From contig JAUIGR010000008.1 in the NCBI GenBank assembly GCA_030430025.1, positions 1-64,000 on the forward strand: a stretch of 64,000 nucleotides of DNA. Reading direction: 5' to 3'. The notes below the pieces were generated by a model. That model saw only the letters and a list, made by a program, of their open reading frames with translations. It was not told where the DNA came from and searched no databases. Below, in pieces: positions 16,149-26,259 of the stretch. The DNA is from Gammaproteobacteria bacterium (GTDB lineage: Bacteria; Pseudomonadota; Gammaproteobacteria; Xanthomonadales; Marinicellaceae). Made by a program: the position numbers and the translations under genes. How positions within the stretch are numbered: the first letter of the stretch is position 1; each line of letters begins with the position of its first letter.

Positions 16149-17063
16149 ACCCCTGGTGCATTTAGCAAACAGTTGAAAAACAAGAGGTTACTCATAGCAA
16201 AATGCGGTATGTTTATAAGTGCCCAAACTTTAAAAATACCAATACTATGAGTAACTTAAGGAGTAGTTATACCAAAATTCTGTCCGTCCTGCAGCAATTA
16301 AATAAACAGTCATATTTGAACATTGATTCGGAAAGAGAGTTGTTTCGTAGGTTGCCCTCGAGCTTATTTGATCAAATTGAACGTTCCGTTTACAACCGAA
16401 GAAAAAGACATTTATTCTTTTATATTGAATCACTTAGACAACAAATGGTAGATCAAATGACTCTTGGAGAAGATCACTTTTTGATCGACACCATGCCTTT
16501 GGAAGTATGTAAAATTTCACGAGCAGGACGTTCAACCATTTGTAAGGGTGATATCGATACATCGCCCAACCACGGTTATTGTGCTTCACAATAACCGTGG
16601 TTCTATGGTTACAAGTTACATGCAGTTTGTTCGAGTACTGGTGTTTTCAAACACTTTGACCTAACCCCCGCATCAGTGCATGACATCCACTACCTCAATG
16701 ATGTAAAAGACCTTATCAAAGACTGTCACCTTATTGGGGATAAAGGTTATTTAAGCCAACCTCTGCAGCTAGATTTATTTCATAACTCGAACATTAACTT
16801 GCACACTCCCATGAGAAAAAACCAGCTGGATTACAAGAAGTTACCTTGGGTTTACAGCAAGGCGAGAAAGCGAATTGAAACCTTGTTCTCTCAACTTTAC
16901 GACCCGTTTATGATTCGAAGAAACTATGCAAAAACGTTTGAAGGGTTCGCTACCAGAATCATGTCAAAAATCACCGCATTGACTGTAATTCAATGGATTA
17001 ATCATTCAGAAAAAAGGAATATCAATAACCTGAAAATTAAGATCGCCTAAATGCACCACGGGT
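16149..17063 (+). mobile_element. IS982-family insertion sequence with 8-bp target duplication
   Basis: 915 bp bounded by inverted ends ACCCCTGGTGCATTTAG and ACCCGTGGTGCATTTAG, flanked by the direct repeat ATCAATAT at 16141-16148 and 17064-17071. It contains one transposase frame on the plus strand. The perfect target duplication says the insertion is fairly recent or at least undisturbed, although the transposase has an internal stop. Confidence 0.9.
16247..17050 (+). pseudogene. IS982-family transposase with in-frame stop
   Basis: The two ORFs in the track are the same reading frame, interrupted only by TAA at 16592-16594. Family motifs are the first Asp region (FLIDTMPLEVC), NHGYCAS before the stop, FYGYKLHAVCS and LTPASVHD after it, the second Asp in LIGDKGYLS, and the Glu region RKRIETLFSQL. 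The last segment is FATRIMSKITALTVIQWIN. Without the stop it would give about 267 aa, near the family length. A true knock-out unless the stop is read through. Confidence 0.88.
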
Positions 17064-17071
17064 ATCAATAT

Positions 17072-17352
17072 AATTGTTTCAACAAACATTACTTGTGGAT
17101 ATTAAGAATCTTAGGGAGCCTGCTCTCGAAGATGATGACATGGATAACTTAACCAATGAAGGAGGTGATGGTTTTGGACTCGTTGATGTCAAAGCAGCCT
17201 TTCAATGTTTTAGCAGTCCCTTATCAACAGGCTCCAGTTAACAGCTTCAAACCACAGTAGCTGTTGGTGGAATAACTGCTCCAGAACCTCTTGATCCTGT
17301 CATCACCGTTCCACCAGACTTGATTTTCGCTGATGGTTTTAATGAACAATAG
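17072..17352 (+). pseudogene. C-terminal remnant of a subtilisin-type (S8) secreted protease
   Basis: Plus-strand frame directly after the IS982 target repeat. It reads NLREPALEDDDMDNL and GGDGFGLVDVKAAFQCF, the typical last helix of S8 proteases. After a TAA at 17239-17241 it continues to VPPDLIFADGFNEQ and TAG. The final IFADGF matches the tail of other secreted proteins here. The catalytic part is absent: nothing recognisable remains left of the IS. The gene was therefore already deleted or was cut when the IS entered. Confidence 0.7.
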
Positions 17353-17391
17353 ATAGCATATCAATAAGCTAATCTTTGAAAATAACAGAGG

Positions 17392-18231
17392 TTAGCTTAG
17401 ATTGTTAACTACATCAAGTGTTGCTTTGGCTCGATTCAAGGTATAGAAATGGATACCTGGCACACCTTGATCCAACAATTGCTGACACAATTTGATCGTA
17501 AATTCTGTACCAAACTGTTGAATAGAAGCACGATCATCACCATAGCTTTGCAACTTATATTTCAACCATCTCGGCATATCTGCACCGCAAAAGCCACAAA
17601 AACGATTGATATTAGAGAAATTAGTGATGGGCATGATGCCAGGTGTGATGGGGATGTCCACACCTACTTTTTGACATTGTTCAATAAAGTAAAAATAAGC
17701 GTCCGGATTGAAAAAAAATTGGGTGATTGCCTGATTAACTCCTGCCGACACTTTTTGTTTAAAATATTTGATTTCTGAATCCAAAGTTTCTGTTTCAGGA
17801 TGTACTTCAGGGTAACAACCCACAGTAATGTTGAATGTATTGGGAAATTGCTCATGGATGTATTCGATCAACTCACTGGCATAACGAAAATAACCAACTG
17901 ATCCCATACCTGATGGCACATCCCCTCGCAAAGCCAAAATATCAGTGATACCATTGTCAACATACTGTTGTAACAACGAACTGATTTCTGCTGGCGTGCC
18001 ACCCATGCACGACAAGTGCGGTATCACTTTTGGTGCCGTATACTTCGACAACTCCAGCACTGTCTCAGCAGTGGTATTAATGGTCGAGCCACCTGCACCA
18101 AATGTGACAGAAAAAAAATCAGGTTTTAACTCCCGAAGTTGAGCTTGTGTATCCAATAATACCGTTTTTTGTTCAGCTGTTTTTGGTGGAAAAAACTCAA
18201 AACTTAAATCAGATGACAATTTTTTTTTCAT
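17392..18231 (-). CDS. metF: Methylenetetrahydrofolate reductase
   Basis: 279-aa flavoprotein that reduces 5,10-methylene-THF to 5-methyl-THF, the methyl donor for methionine. The sequence shows SFEFFPPKT at the N-terminus, FSVTFGAGGST, HLSCMGGTP, DILALRGDVPSG and the FFNPDAYFYFIEQCQ segment, all standard for the catalytic TIM barrel. There is no C-terminal regulatory domain, so this is the bacterial form. Third in the metK-ahcY-metF series, 75 bp after ahcY; a hairpin lies in that gap. Confidence 0.96.
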   Translation of the reverse strand: MKKKLSSDLSFEFFPPKTAEQKTVLLDTQAQLRELKPDFFSVTFGAGGSTINTTAETVLELSKYTAPKVIPHLSCMGGTPAEISSLLQQYVDNGITDILALRGDVPSGMGSVGYFRYASELIEYIHEQFPNTFNITVGCYPEVHPETETLDSEIKYFKQKVSAGVNQAITQFFFNPDAYFYFIEQCQKVGVDIPITPGIMPITNFSNINRFCGFCGADMPRWLKYKLQSYGDDRASIQQFGTEFTIKLCQQLLDQGVPGIHFYTLNRAKATLDVVNNLS

Positions 18232-18251
18232 TTGTATATACTCCGAACAAA

Positions 18252-18278
18252 CAAAGCCAACCCAAAAGGCTGGCTTTG
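18252..18278 (-). terminator. Hairpin between ahcY and metF
   Basis: Arms CAAAGCCA/TGGCTTTG with an 11-nt loop, followed on the minus strand by TTTGTT. It may be a partial terminator or an mRNA processing stem that lowers metF relative to ahcY and metK. Confidence 0.4.
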
Positions 18279-18306
18279 TGTATGCATTTTCTGTGTAGTA
18301 ATGGCA

Positions 18307-19740
18307 TCAGTATCTATAATGATCTGGCTTATAAGGACCATCAACAGCAACACCGATATACTGAGCTTGCTCTGGTGTCATCGTGGTTAAATGGGCACCA
18401 ATTCTGGCTAAATGCAGCTGTGCCACTTTTTCATCCAAATGCTTAGGCAAAACGTATACCTCATTATCGTATTTGTCGCCGTCTTTAAATAACTCAATTT
18501 GTGCCAAAACCTGGTTAGTGAAAGAATTAGACATCACGAAACTTGGATGACCGGTAGCGCAACCAAGATTAACTAAGCGGCCTTTAGCTAACAAAATGAT
18601 GCGTTTGCCATCTTCAAAGATGACATGATCAACCTGCGGCTTAATCTCTTCCCACTGACATTGTGCTTCCAACTTAGCCACTTCAATTTCGTTATCAAAA
18701 TGACCGATATTACAAACAATGGCTTGGTCCTTCATCGCTTTCATGTGATCATAAGTGATAACATTGAAGTTACCGGTAGCAGTTACAAAAATATCGGCTT
18801 TGTCTGCGGCTTCTTCCATAGTGACCACTTTAAAGCCTTCCATTGAAGCTTGCAGCGCACAAATAGGATCGACTTCAGTCACCCAAACGATCGCTCCCAA
18901 GCCCTTCAGTGATTGGGCACAACCTTTTCCAACATCACCATAACCACAAACCACAGCAGTTTTACCAGCCACCATCACATCAGTGGCTCGTTTGATACCA
19001 TCAACCAATGACTCTCGGCAACCATATAAGTTATCGAATTTGGACTTAGTTACAGAATCATTAACGTTAATTGCAGGAAACGGTAATTCACCACCTTTGG
19101 CCATGTCATATAAACGCTTCACTCCAGTAGTGGTTTCTTCAGTAACACCCTGAATAGAGGCCAAGGTATTACTGTACCAACCTGGTTGCTCTGCCAAACG
19201 CTTCTTGATGGAATTGAACAAATGAACCTCTTCCTCTGAGCCAGGGTTATCCAAAACCGAAATATCCTTTTCGGCTTTACTACCCAAGATCAACAACATA
19301 GTAGCATCACCACCATCATCCAAAATCATGTTAGGCGCTCCTCCATCTGACCATTCCATGATTTTGTGTGTGTAATCCCAATATTCAGCCAAAGTTTCAC
19401 CCTTGACAGCAAAAACTGGCACATTCTGATCTGCAATGGCTGCTGCTGCATGATCTTGAGTCGAGTATATGTTACATGAAGCCCAACGCACTTCAGCCCC
19501 CAAAGCCCGTAATGACTCAATTAACACAGCTGTTTGAATGGTCATGTGCAAAGAGCCAGCAATACGTGCTCCTTTAAGCGGCTGTTCACTTTTGTATTGT
19601 TCACGGATCTGTACCAAACCTGGCATTTCAGACTCAGCAATACGAATTTCTTTGTGGCCCCAGCCAGCTAAGCCAATATCAGCAATGATGTAATCAGGTT
19701 TTAGTTGTTCTGCAGTATTTGTAATCACGATGTTCTCCAT
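18307..19740 (-). CDS. ahcY: Adenosylhomocysteinase
   Basis: 477 aa, the longer proteobacterial form of SAH hydrolase. It removes S-adenosylhomocysteine, the by-product of methyl transfers, giving adenosine and homocysteine. Motifs: [13 protein letters not shown], the substrate stretch [14 protein letters not shown], the NAD-binding loop [17 protein letters not shown], the C-terminal [14 protein letters not shown], and [11 protein letters not shown] at the end, which supplies the lysine and tyrosine that contact NAD. It is 8 bp downstream of metK and probably on the same transcript. Confidence 0.97.
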   Translation of the reverse strand: MENIVITNTAEQLKPDYIIADIGLAGWGHKEIRIAESEMPGLVQIREQYKSEQPLKGARIAGSLHMTIQTAVLIESLRALGAEVRWASCNIYSTQDHAAAAIADQNVPVFAVKGETLAEYWDYTHKIMEWSDGGAPNMILDDGGDATMLLILGSKAEKDISVLDNPGSEEEVHLFNSIKKRLAEQPGWYSNTLASIQGVTEETTTGVKRLYDMAKGGELPFPAINVNDSVTKSKFDNLYGCRESLVDGIKRATDVMVAGKTAVVCGYGDVGKGCAQSLKGLGAIVWVTEVDPICALQASMEGFKVVTMEEAADKADIFVTATGNFNVITYDHMKAMKDQAIVCNIGHFDNEIEVAKLEAQCQWEEIKPQVDHVIFEDGKRIILLAKGRLVNLGCATGHPSFVMSNSFTNQVLAQIELFKDGDKYDNEVYVLPKHLDEKVAQLHLARIGAHLTTMTPEQAQYIGVAVDGPYKPDHYRY

Positions 19741-19748
19741 AGTCTCAG

Positions 19749-20909
19749 TTATTTCAAACCCGCCGCATCACGCAACAAGTCAGCTTTATCTGTTCGTTCC
19801 CAAGTAAAATCAGCACCCTCTCTCCCCATATGTCCATAAGCAGCTGTTTGCTGGTATATTGGACGAACCAAATCGAGTGATTTGATGATCCCATAAGGTG
19901 TTAAATCAAAATGCTGACGAACTAATTGTTCAATCAAGGTTTCGGCCACCTTGGCTGTACCAAAGGTTGTCACAGAAATCGATGTCGGTTCAGCCACACC
20001 AATCGCGTAAGAAACCTGGATTTCACAACGGTCTGCCAAACCAGCAGCAACAATATTCTTAGCCACATAACGACAGGCATACGCCGCTGAACGATCCACT
20101 TTGGACGGATCTTTTCCTGAAAAAGCGCCACCACCATGACGAGCCATACCGCCATAGGTATCAACAATAATTTTACGGCCTGTCAATCCACAATCCCCGA
20201 CAGGACCACCTACCACAAATTTCCCTGTTGGGTTGATATGATATTTGGTTTTATTATCGAGCCATTCTGCTGGCAACACAGGTTTGATTATTTCCTCCAT
20301 CACACCTTCATGAATATCACTCATGCTGATGTCTTCATCATGCTGTGTTGACAACACAACCGCATCAATAGCCACAGGCCGATCATTTTCATAACGGAAT
20401 GTCAATTGCGATTTAGCATCTGGTCGTAACCAAGGTAAAACACCTGATTTACGTACCTCGGCTTGTTTTTTTACCAGCAAATGTGAATAAGTTATGGGCG
20501 CAGGCATCAATACGTCTGTTTCATTCGAAGCATAACCAAACATCAAGCCCTGATCTCCAGCACCCTGTTCTTCAGGTTTTGCTCGATCCACACCCATATT
20601 GATATCATGAGACTGTTTACCAATCAAGCTCATCACAGCACAAGCATTACCATCAAATCCCACTGCTGAATTATCATACCCAATGCCAATGATGACCTGA
20701 CGCACTAAATCATCTAAATCAATCCATGTGTTGGTAGTTATTTCTCCTGAGACAATGGCAGTACCTGTTTTAACCATGGTTTCACAAGCCACCCTGGCCT
20801 TGGGATCTTCTTTGATGATGGCATCTAAAACGGCGTCAGAAATCTGATCTGCCACCTTGTCAGGATGACCTTCAGAAACCGACTCTGATGTAAATAAATA
20901 ATCGCGCAT
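19749..20909 (-). CDS. metK: S-adenosylmethionine synthetase
   Basis: 386-aa MAT enzyme making SAM from methionine and ATP. Signatures: [32 protein letters not shown], the P-loop-like [16 protein letters not shown] and the ending [18 protein letters not shown]. It heads the metK-ahcY-metF cluster, so SAM synthesis, SAH removal and methyl-THF supply are linked. An AT-rich inverted repeat lies 4 nt before its ATG and may mask the ribosome binding site. Confidence 0.98.
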   Translation of the reverse strand: MRDYLFTSESVSEGHPDKVADQISDAVLDAIIKEDPKARVACETMVKTGTAIVSGEITTNTWIDLDDLVRQVIIGIGYDNSAVGFDGNACAVMSLIGKQSHDINMGVDRAKPEEQGAGDQGLMFGYASNETDVLMPAPITYSHLLVKKQAEVRKSGVLPWLRPDAKSQLTFRYENDRPVAIDAVVLSTQHDEDISMSDIHEGVMEEIIKPVLPAEWLDNKTKYHINPTGKFVVGGPVGDCGLTGRKIIVDTYGGMARHGGGAFSGKDPSKVDRSAAYACRYVAKNIVAAGLADRCEIQVSYAIGVAEPTSISVTTFGTAKVAETLIEQLVRQHFDLTPYGIIKSLDLVRPIYQQTAAYGHMGREGADFTWERTDKADLLRDAAGLK

Positions 20910-20913
20910 AGCT

Positions 20914-20947
20914 AATATATCTCTATATCCGAATAAAAAGATATATT
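20914..20947 (-). promoter_or_regulatory. 5' UTR hairpin directly upstream of metK
   Basis: Perfect 9-bp arms AATATATCT/AGATATATT with a 16-nt loop, ending 4 nt from the metK ATG. The purine stretch UAGAGA that would serve as ribosome binding site sits at the junction of loop and stem. It does not resemble a known SAM or SAH riboswitch by eye. Being AU-only, it would melt easily and may modulate initiation. Confidence 0.4.
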
Positions 20948-21159
20948 GTAAACATTTTTATCTTAGTGTCAAAAAAAATCAAACATAAACTCAAACAAAA
21001 CAACCCTTCATGACATTTTTTCACCCTTTCACAGTAAATTTAGCCTCTAATCAGTTACCATAGGCAAGTATGTTATGATATAAAGTTGGCCTAGCCTAAG
21101 ATTCTGGAATGTATCGGGCTAACTAACTTTTAAGAAAATGGGGATACACTACGATAGAT

Positions 21160-21819
21160 ATGACCGAAGATACTTTTAGAGTCGTGTTCAAGGGGAAAGT
21201 GGTCAGGGGATATGAAGCTGATAAAGCCATAGATAACTTTGCTAAACTGTTCAAAATACCCAAGCAAAAAGCCTCACTGATGTTTGATGGCAAGGAGCGC
21301 GTATTAAAAAAATCACTCCTCATGGACAAAGCCGCACAATTTCGAGCCGTGTTAAAAAAAGCAGGGATCCGTGTTTCACTGATAAAAAATGAAATAGAAA
21401 AACCAAGTTTAGGGAGTGATCAATGGGAATTGAACGACCCTGGTACGGTCATTTTACAGCCAATTAGACAACCTGAAGTCCACATAGAAACATCACATAT
21501 GAGAATTTCACTTGATGACTCTACATTGGAAAGCCAACCAGGCACTCAGCCACTGGATGTATCCATTGACCATATTAAAATTGATGACAGTGAAGAGCCA
21601 ATTATTGAGGAAAAAGAAGTTGAAGTACCATATATTGACACAGATAATATCTCTGTTGATGAACCAGGTTCTGTTATTGTCAACGCCAAGAAAGTAGAAA
21701 CTCCTGATATTCCTATCGATGCTTTGTCGATGGATGAAATAGGTATTACTATTATTAAGAAAAAACAAATAGATCCACCCGAAATAGACATCTCCTCGAT
21801 TTCACTAGCTGGAGATTAA
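21160..21819 (+). CDS. Unknown protein with N-terminal small alpha/beta domain and C-terminal beta-rich repeats
   Basis: 219 aa. The first ~75 residues (FRVVFKGKVVRGYEADKAI, FAKLFKIPKQKASLMFDGK, FRAVLKKAGIRVSL) match a small module often found at the N-terminus of gammaproteobacterial membrane proteins. Here no membrane segment follows. The rest is acidic, with repeating units of about 30 residues seen as NISVDEPGSVIVNAKKVETP, ALSMDEIGITIIKKKQIDPP and an older copy near DQWELNDPGTVILQP. It stands between metK and ettA on the opposite strand to both. Function unknown; cytoplasmic by sequence. Confidence 0.7.
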   Translation: MTEDTFRVVFKGKVVRGYEADKAIDNFAKLFKIPKQKASLMFDGKERVLKKSLLMDKAAQFRAVLKKAGIRVSLIKNEIEKPSLGSDQWELNDPGTVILQPIRQPEVHIETSHMRISLDDSTLESQPGTQPLDVSIDHIKIDDSEEPIIEEKEVEVPYIDTDNISVDEPGSVIVNAKKVETPDIPIDALSMDEIGITIIKKKQIDPPEIDISSISLAGD

Positions 21820-21936
21820 CGTACTTATCTCCTAATAAAGATACGCATCTTCGACCTCACTTTCTATAAAAATCACCCCTAAAGATTCATAGACAAATAA
21901 ATGTTAGGTCGTTTATCTCATAAAAATCATATGCAA

Positions 21937-21963
21937 GAAGGCAATTATTAACAAATTGCCTTC
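21937..21963. terminator. Inverted repeat between convergent genes
   Basis: Arms GAAGGCAATT/AATTGCCTTC, 10 bp, loop 7 nt. It sits between the plus-strand unknown gene and ettA, which converge, so a bidirectional terminator is likely. The U-run is poor on both strands. Confidence 0.5.
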
Positions 21964-22024
21964 ATCTACATTTGGCTTTGGTAAAAAAATGCGCCTTTCA
22001 CATAAGGGCACTTCTATTAATAAG

Positions 22025-23695
22025 TTATTTTTTTAAAGGTCGATACTTAATCCGTTCCGGCTGTAGCGTTTTGCCATAGCGATTTTTATAGTCCTGTTCA
22101 TATTCACTGTAGTTACCTTCAAAAAATTCAACGTGAGAGTTGTTTTCATAAGCCAATATATGGGTGGCAATGCGATCCAAAAACCAGCGGTCATGTGAAA
22201 TCACCAACACAGAACCAGCAAAGTTTAATAACGCTTCCTCCAGGGCACGCAAAGTTTCTACATCCAGATCATTGGTAGGTTCATCAAGCATTAATACATT
22301 ACCCCCTTTTTTCAACACTTTAGCCAGCTGTAAACGATTACGCTCACCTCCCGACAAATGTTTAACCAATTTCTGCTGATCAGCACCTTTAAAATTAAAA
22401 CGACTCAACCACGCACGTGTTGGTATGGTGTAATTACCCACTTTGATCACCTCTTCACCATCGGCTACTTCTTCATATAATGGCCGATCATGACCCAAGT
22501 CTTCTCGACTTTGAGACACATAGGCCAAATCAACTGTTGGTCCGACTTCGATTTGACCTTCATCAGGCTGTTCGGTCCCCGCAATCATATTAAATAAAGT
22601 GGTTTTACCCGCACCATTAGGACCAATGATACCAACGATGGCCCCTTGAGGTACTTTAAATGTCAAATCATCAATCAGATATTTGTCACCAAAGGCTTTT
22701 GACACATGCTTAAACTCAATCACATTTTCACCTAGACGAGGGCCAGGAGGAATGTAAATTTGCATGGTTTCATTGCGTTTTTGAAATTCCTTAGACTGTA
22801 ACTCTTCAAACTGCTTCAATCTCGCTTTCGATTTAGCACGTCTCCCTTTAGGATTGGAACGCACCCATTCAAGTTCCTGCTTAATGGTTTTCATATGAGA
22901 CTGTTCAGTACGAGCTTCTTGTTCCAAACGCTTTTCTTTTTGCTCTAGCCAGGAAGAATAATTTCCTTTCCAAGGAATACCGTGACCACGATCTAATTCT
23001 AAAATCCACTCAGCTGCATTATCCAAAAAATAACGATCATGGGTCACTGCCACAATGGTACCTTTGAAATCATGCAAGTAACGCTCCAACCAAGCTACAG
23101 TCTCTGCATCCAAATGATTGGTCGGTTCATCAAGCAATAACATGTCCGGAGATGACAGTAGTAATTTACACAAAGCCACCCGCCGCTTCTCACCACCTGA
23201 TAAATTTTTCACCGTTGCATCCCAAGTCGGCAGTCGCAAAGCTCCAGCAGCCATGTTCATAGTGCGATCGAGTTCCCAGCCACCAGTTGCATCAATCTGT
23301 TCTTGTAGTTCAGCCTGCTTGGCCAGCAATTCATTCATTTCGTCGTCGCTCATCGGCTCAGCAAATTTCATGCTCAACTCATCGAACTGGGTCAACAGAT
23401 TCTTAATATCCCCCATACCCAACTCTACATTTTCTCTGACTGACAAATCCTCATCTAATTCTGGCTCTTGAGGTAAATAGCCAATATTAATACCTGGCTG
23501 TGGCCTGGCTTCACCAGAATACTCTTGATCTATTCCAGCCATAATTCGTAAAACAGTAGACTTACCAGCACCATTCAAACCCAAAACACCAATTTTAGCT
23601 CCTGGAAAGAAAGACAGAGAAATGTCTTTGATGATTTCACGATTGGGTGGCACCATCTTGCTCACACCCATCATGGTATAAATATATTCTGCCAT
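22025..23695 (-). CDS. ettA: Energy-dependent translational throttle protein, ABC-F ATPase
   Basis: 556 aa, the length of E. coli EttA. Two ABC domains: Walker A GLNGAGKST and GPNGAGKTT, signature LSGGEKRRVALCKLL and LSGGERNRLQLAKVL, Walker B LLLDEPTNHLDAETV and LMLDEPTNDLDVET. There is no transmembrane part. The linker region (WVRSNPKGRRAKSKARL) and the arm insertion in domain 1 are those of EttA. It binds the ribosomal E site and gates entry into elongation according to ATP/ADP. Monocistronic here. Confidence 0.96.
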   Translation of the reverse strand: MAEYIYTMMGVSKMVPPNREIIKDISLSFFPGAKIGVLGLNGAGKSTVLRIMAGIDQEYSGEARPQPGINIGYLPQEPELDEDLSVRENVELGMGDIKNLLTQFDELSMKFAEPMSDDEMNELLAKQAELQEQIDATGGWELDRTMNMAAGALRLPTWDATVKNLSGGEKRRVALCKLLLSSPDMLLLDEPTNHLDAETVAWLERYLHDFKGTIVAVTHDRYFLDNAAEWILELDRGHGIPWKGNYSSWLEQKEKRLEQEARTEQSHMKTIKQELEWVRSNPKGRRAKSKARLKQFEELQSKEFQKRNETMQIYIPPGPRLGENVIEFKHVSKAFGDKYLIDDLTFKVPQGAIVGIIGPNGAGKTTLFNMIAGTEQPDEGQIEVGPTVDLAYVSQSREDLGHDRPLYEEVADGEEVIKVGNYTIPTRAWLSRFNFKGADQQKLVKHLSGGERNRLQLAKVLKKGGNVLMLDEPTNDLDVETLRALEEALLNFAGSVLVISHDRWFLDRIATHILAYENNSHVEFFEGNYSEYEQDYKNRYGKTLQPERIKYRPLKK

Positions 23696-23917
23696 GATTG
23701 TTATTGATTCAAAAAAGCATGCATCTTACTAAAATCCCTCCATGACTGTCTAACATTGATTAAATTTAGGCATTTACTAAACTGTAAAATCACTCAATAA
23801 AATTAACGAAAAATTTCAATTATTGCAAAATCAATTGATCACATTTTGTTATATGATACATACTAAAATCGATAATCAACATCCAAGCAATGAAACATCT
23901 ATTAAGGGTAAAACCAT

Positions 23918-25336
23918 ATGTCATTTTTAAGTGAAGTAAAGAATATTAGTGAAATATTACAGGCTTTTCACGATACAACCTTACAAGGAGATGTACCAGT
24001 AATTAACCAAGCTCCCATGCAAGACATTTTAGATGATTTGAACCCAGTTCAATGGCTAAATCATGGTGGATTGCAAGCAGAAGAGCTCAATGGTTTTGTG
24101 CACCGCTATTTGAAATATGCCACTCGCTTACATCATCCAGGTTACATGGGACACCAATGTGCACCAGTTCACCCAGCAGGGGCTGTAGGTGCATTGATAG
24201 ATGCTTATGCTAATACCGTAATGGGCATATATGAAATGGGTCCAGGAGCTACCACTCTGGAATGGGTTATGGTCAATTGGATGTTGAAACATATTGGATG
24301 GCTGCCACAAAACTTAAACAAAAATTCTGAATCAAACGTCACTGCGGCAGGGGTATTTGTGAATGGGGGTTCAATGGCCAATTTATTGGCACTGATTGTG
24401 ATTAGAAAACAGGCTGTTCCGGATATTTGGAACCATGGTAACCCAGGAAATTTGGCATTGATGGTGCCCGATGAAAGCCATTATTCAATAAGTAAATCTG
24501 CAGGTATCCTGGGTATCGGCCAGCAGGCAATATACACTGTACCCACTGATCAAGATGGCAAAGTCATTCCATCCAAATTGGAAGCAGTATTGCAACAATT
24601 GATAGACGATGGCAAACAGCCCTTGGCACTGACAGCTAACGCCTGCTGCACCTCTGTTGGCACCCATGACCCATTACATAAACTGGCAGATTTTTGTGAA
24701 AAGCATCAATTGTGGCTGCATGTCGACGGCGCACATGGAGCCAGTGCATTAATTTCAGGAAAATACAGAACGCAACTGGCTGGTATTGAGCGAGCCGATT
24801 CTATAATTTGGGATGCACATAAGATGCTAAAAACACCATCATTATGTGCTGCTTTGTTAGTTAAACAAAAGCATCACTTGGAAACCGCCATGCATCACGA
24901 AGCCAGTTATTTGTTCCACGAAAAACAACAACCTGGGATCGACTTTATCCATCGTACCATTGAATGTACAAAATCTGCTCTGGCCAGCAAATTATTCTTT
25001 GTCCTGGCTGCTGAAGGTGAATCAATTATGGCGAAGTATATTGAACATCAATATCAATTAGCCACCAAAGCCTACGATTACATCAACACCCAACCCGACT
25101 TTGTTTGCGCTGTCACACCAGAAAGTAACATCCTCTGTTTCCGACACCTCAGTGATGATGCTACGCAGCTTTCAACCCGAGCAGAATTATTAATGCAAAA
25201 AAAATTCTACATAACTACGGTTCGTTTTAAAGGAAAGCAGTACTTGCGTCTGGTTTTTATGAACGAAAATAGTCATTTGGATGATGTGGTGTGTTTGATT
25301 GAGACTATTCGTAAAATTGTGGGCACATTCCAATGA
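23918..25336 (+). CDS. PLP-dependent group II decarboxylase family protein
   Basis: 472 aa, fold type I. Visible are the glycine-rich NGGSMANLLALIV, the PLP-stacking and Asp region LHVDGAHGASAL, and the Schiff-base lysine in DSIIWDAHKMLKTP. This is the pattern of aromatic-amino-acid, glutamate, diaminobutyrate and aspartate decarboxylases. Specificity cannot be told; similarity of layout suggests 2,4-diaminobutyrate or a related substrate. It has its own upstream region of about 220 bp after the divergent ettA. The methyltransferase 108 bp downstream is probably independent. Confidence 0.85.
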   Translation: MSFLSEVKNISEILQAFHDTTLQGDVPVINQAPMQDILDDLNPVQWLNHGGLQAEELNGFVHRYLKYATRLHHPGYMGHQCAPVHPAGAVGALIDAYANTVMGIYEMGPGATTLEWVMVNWMLKHIGWLPQNLNKNSESNVTAAGVFVNGGSMANLLALIVIRKQAVPDIWNHGNPGNLALMVPDESHYSISKSAGILGIGQQAIYTVPTDQDGKVIPSKLEAVLQQLIDDGKQPLALTANACCTSVGTHDPLHKLADFCEKHQLWLHVDGAHGASALISGKYRTQLAGIERADSIIWDAHKMLKTPSLCAALLVKQKHHLETAMHHEASYLFHEKQQPGIDFIHRTIECTKSALASKLFFVLAAEGESIMAKYIEHQYQLATKAYDYINTQPDFVCAVTPESNILCFRHLSDDATQLSTRAELLMQKKFYITTVRFKGKQYLRLVFMNENSHLDDVVCLIETIRKIVGTFQ

Positions 25337-25444
25337 CATCAACACAACAATGAATAACTGCTTAAATCATCTTTAATTAGATCAATTTGACTTTAAATAT
25401 TTGCAGATTCATTTATACTTTCATCACTTTATTTTGAGTGCCCT

Positions 25445-26203
25445 ATGTCAGTTTCAGATAGCAAACAATTAGATATTGACTATCATAAAGTCATTGCAGC
25501 CGAATATCACAAGGTAGTTGTAGAACCACGAGCAGTCGCCAATGACATACTTTTTAACTACTTTGATGATTACCTTAAAGATAAAAATTGTATGTTAGAT
25601 ATAGGATGTGGAACTGGTCATATGCTGTTGAGGTATGCAAATCAGTATCAAAGTTGTATAGGAATTGATCACAGCTATGAAATGCTTGCTGAGGCTAAAA
25701 AGAATAATAAACATCATGGAATAACTAATGTCACACTAATAGAAACTGATTTATTATCCTTCCTCTCTTTAAATAACAAAAAATATGACTTAATAACCAT
25801 GGTTGGTTGTCTACACCATTTACAACCAGAACAATTTGAGAAGACATTGACAACCATACGAGAAGTGCTGACTGATGACGGAAGGTTTTTATTAGCAGAA
25901 CCTATTGAAACCGATTTTGATCCGCCAAAAGATTTAATGGAATGGAATTCACAATCACTTGCTGCAAGTTTAACTTATAGCAAACACGCTGAAGACCCAG
26001 ATGAAGCGCCGATATATTTAAACCGACTATTAGAATTGACACAAAAAGTTGGCTTAAATCTGGTTAAGCATCACCGCACTACAGAAATTTTTCCTCACCG
26101 TAATCCGCCCTCGGAAGAAGACATAACCATGATTCGCTATTTTCATCACAAATACGGTAGCCAAGGGCATGTTTTTGCAGGATTATTTGAGAAAATGGAG
26201 TAA
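25445..26203 (+). CDS. Class I SAM-dependent methyltransferase
   Basis: 252 aa Rossmann methyltransferase. Motif I CMLDIGCGTGHMLL, acidic end of strand 2 in CIGIDHSYEMLAEA, motif post-I near LIETDLLSF, and the motif IV region DLITMVGCLHHL. These fit a small-molecule methyltransferase of the methyltransf_11/25 kind. The substrate is not indicated, and no biosynthetic partner genes adjoin it. Confidence 0.82.
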   Translation: MSVSDSKQLDIDYHKVIAAEYHKVVVEPRAVANDILFNYFDDYLKDKNCMLDIGCGTGHMLLRYANQYQSCIGIDHSYEMLAEAKKNNKHHGITNVTLIETDLLSFLSLNNKKYDLITMVGCLHHLQPEQFEKTLTTIREVLTDDGRFLLAEPIETDFDPPKDLMEWNSQSLAASLTYSKHAEDPDEAPIYLNRLLELTQKVGLNLVKHHRTTEIFPHRNPPSEEDITMIRYFHHKYGSQGHVFAGLFEKME

Positions 26204-26259
26204 GATAAATCTATGATAGAATTCCCGATCTTTTCTGCTATAAACTAAAAAACACTGAA

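Noticed and set aside
20910-21159. SAM or SAH riboswitch upstream of metK
   Set aside because: No match to the known cores could be traced; only an AU hairpin was found.
21508-21791. Minus-strand ORFs opposite the repeat protein
   Set aside because: Shadow of the repeats; low-complexity, no family pattern.
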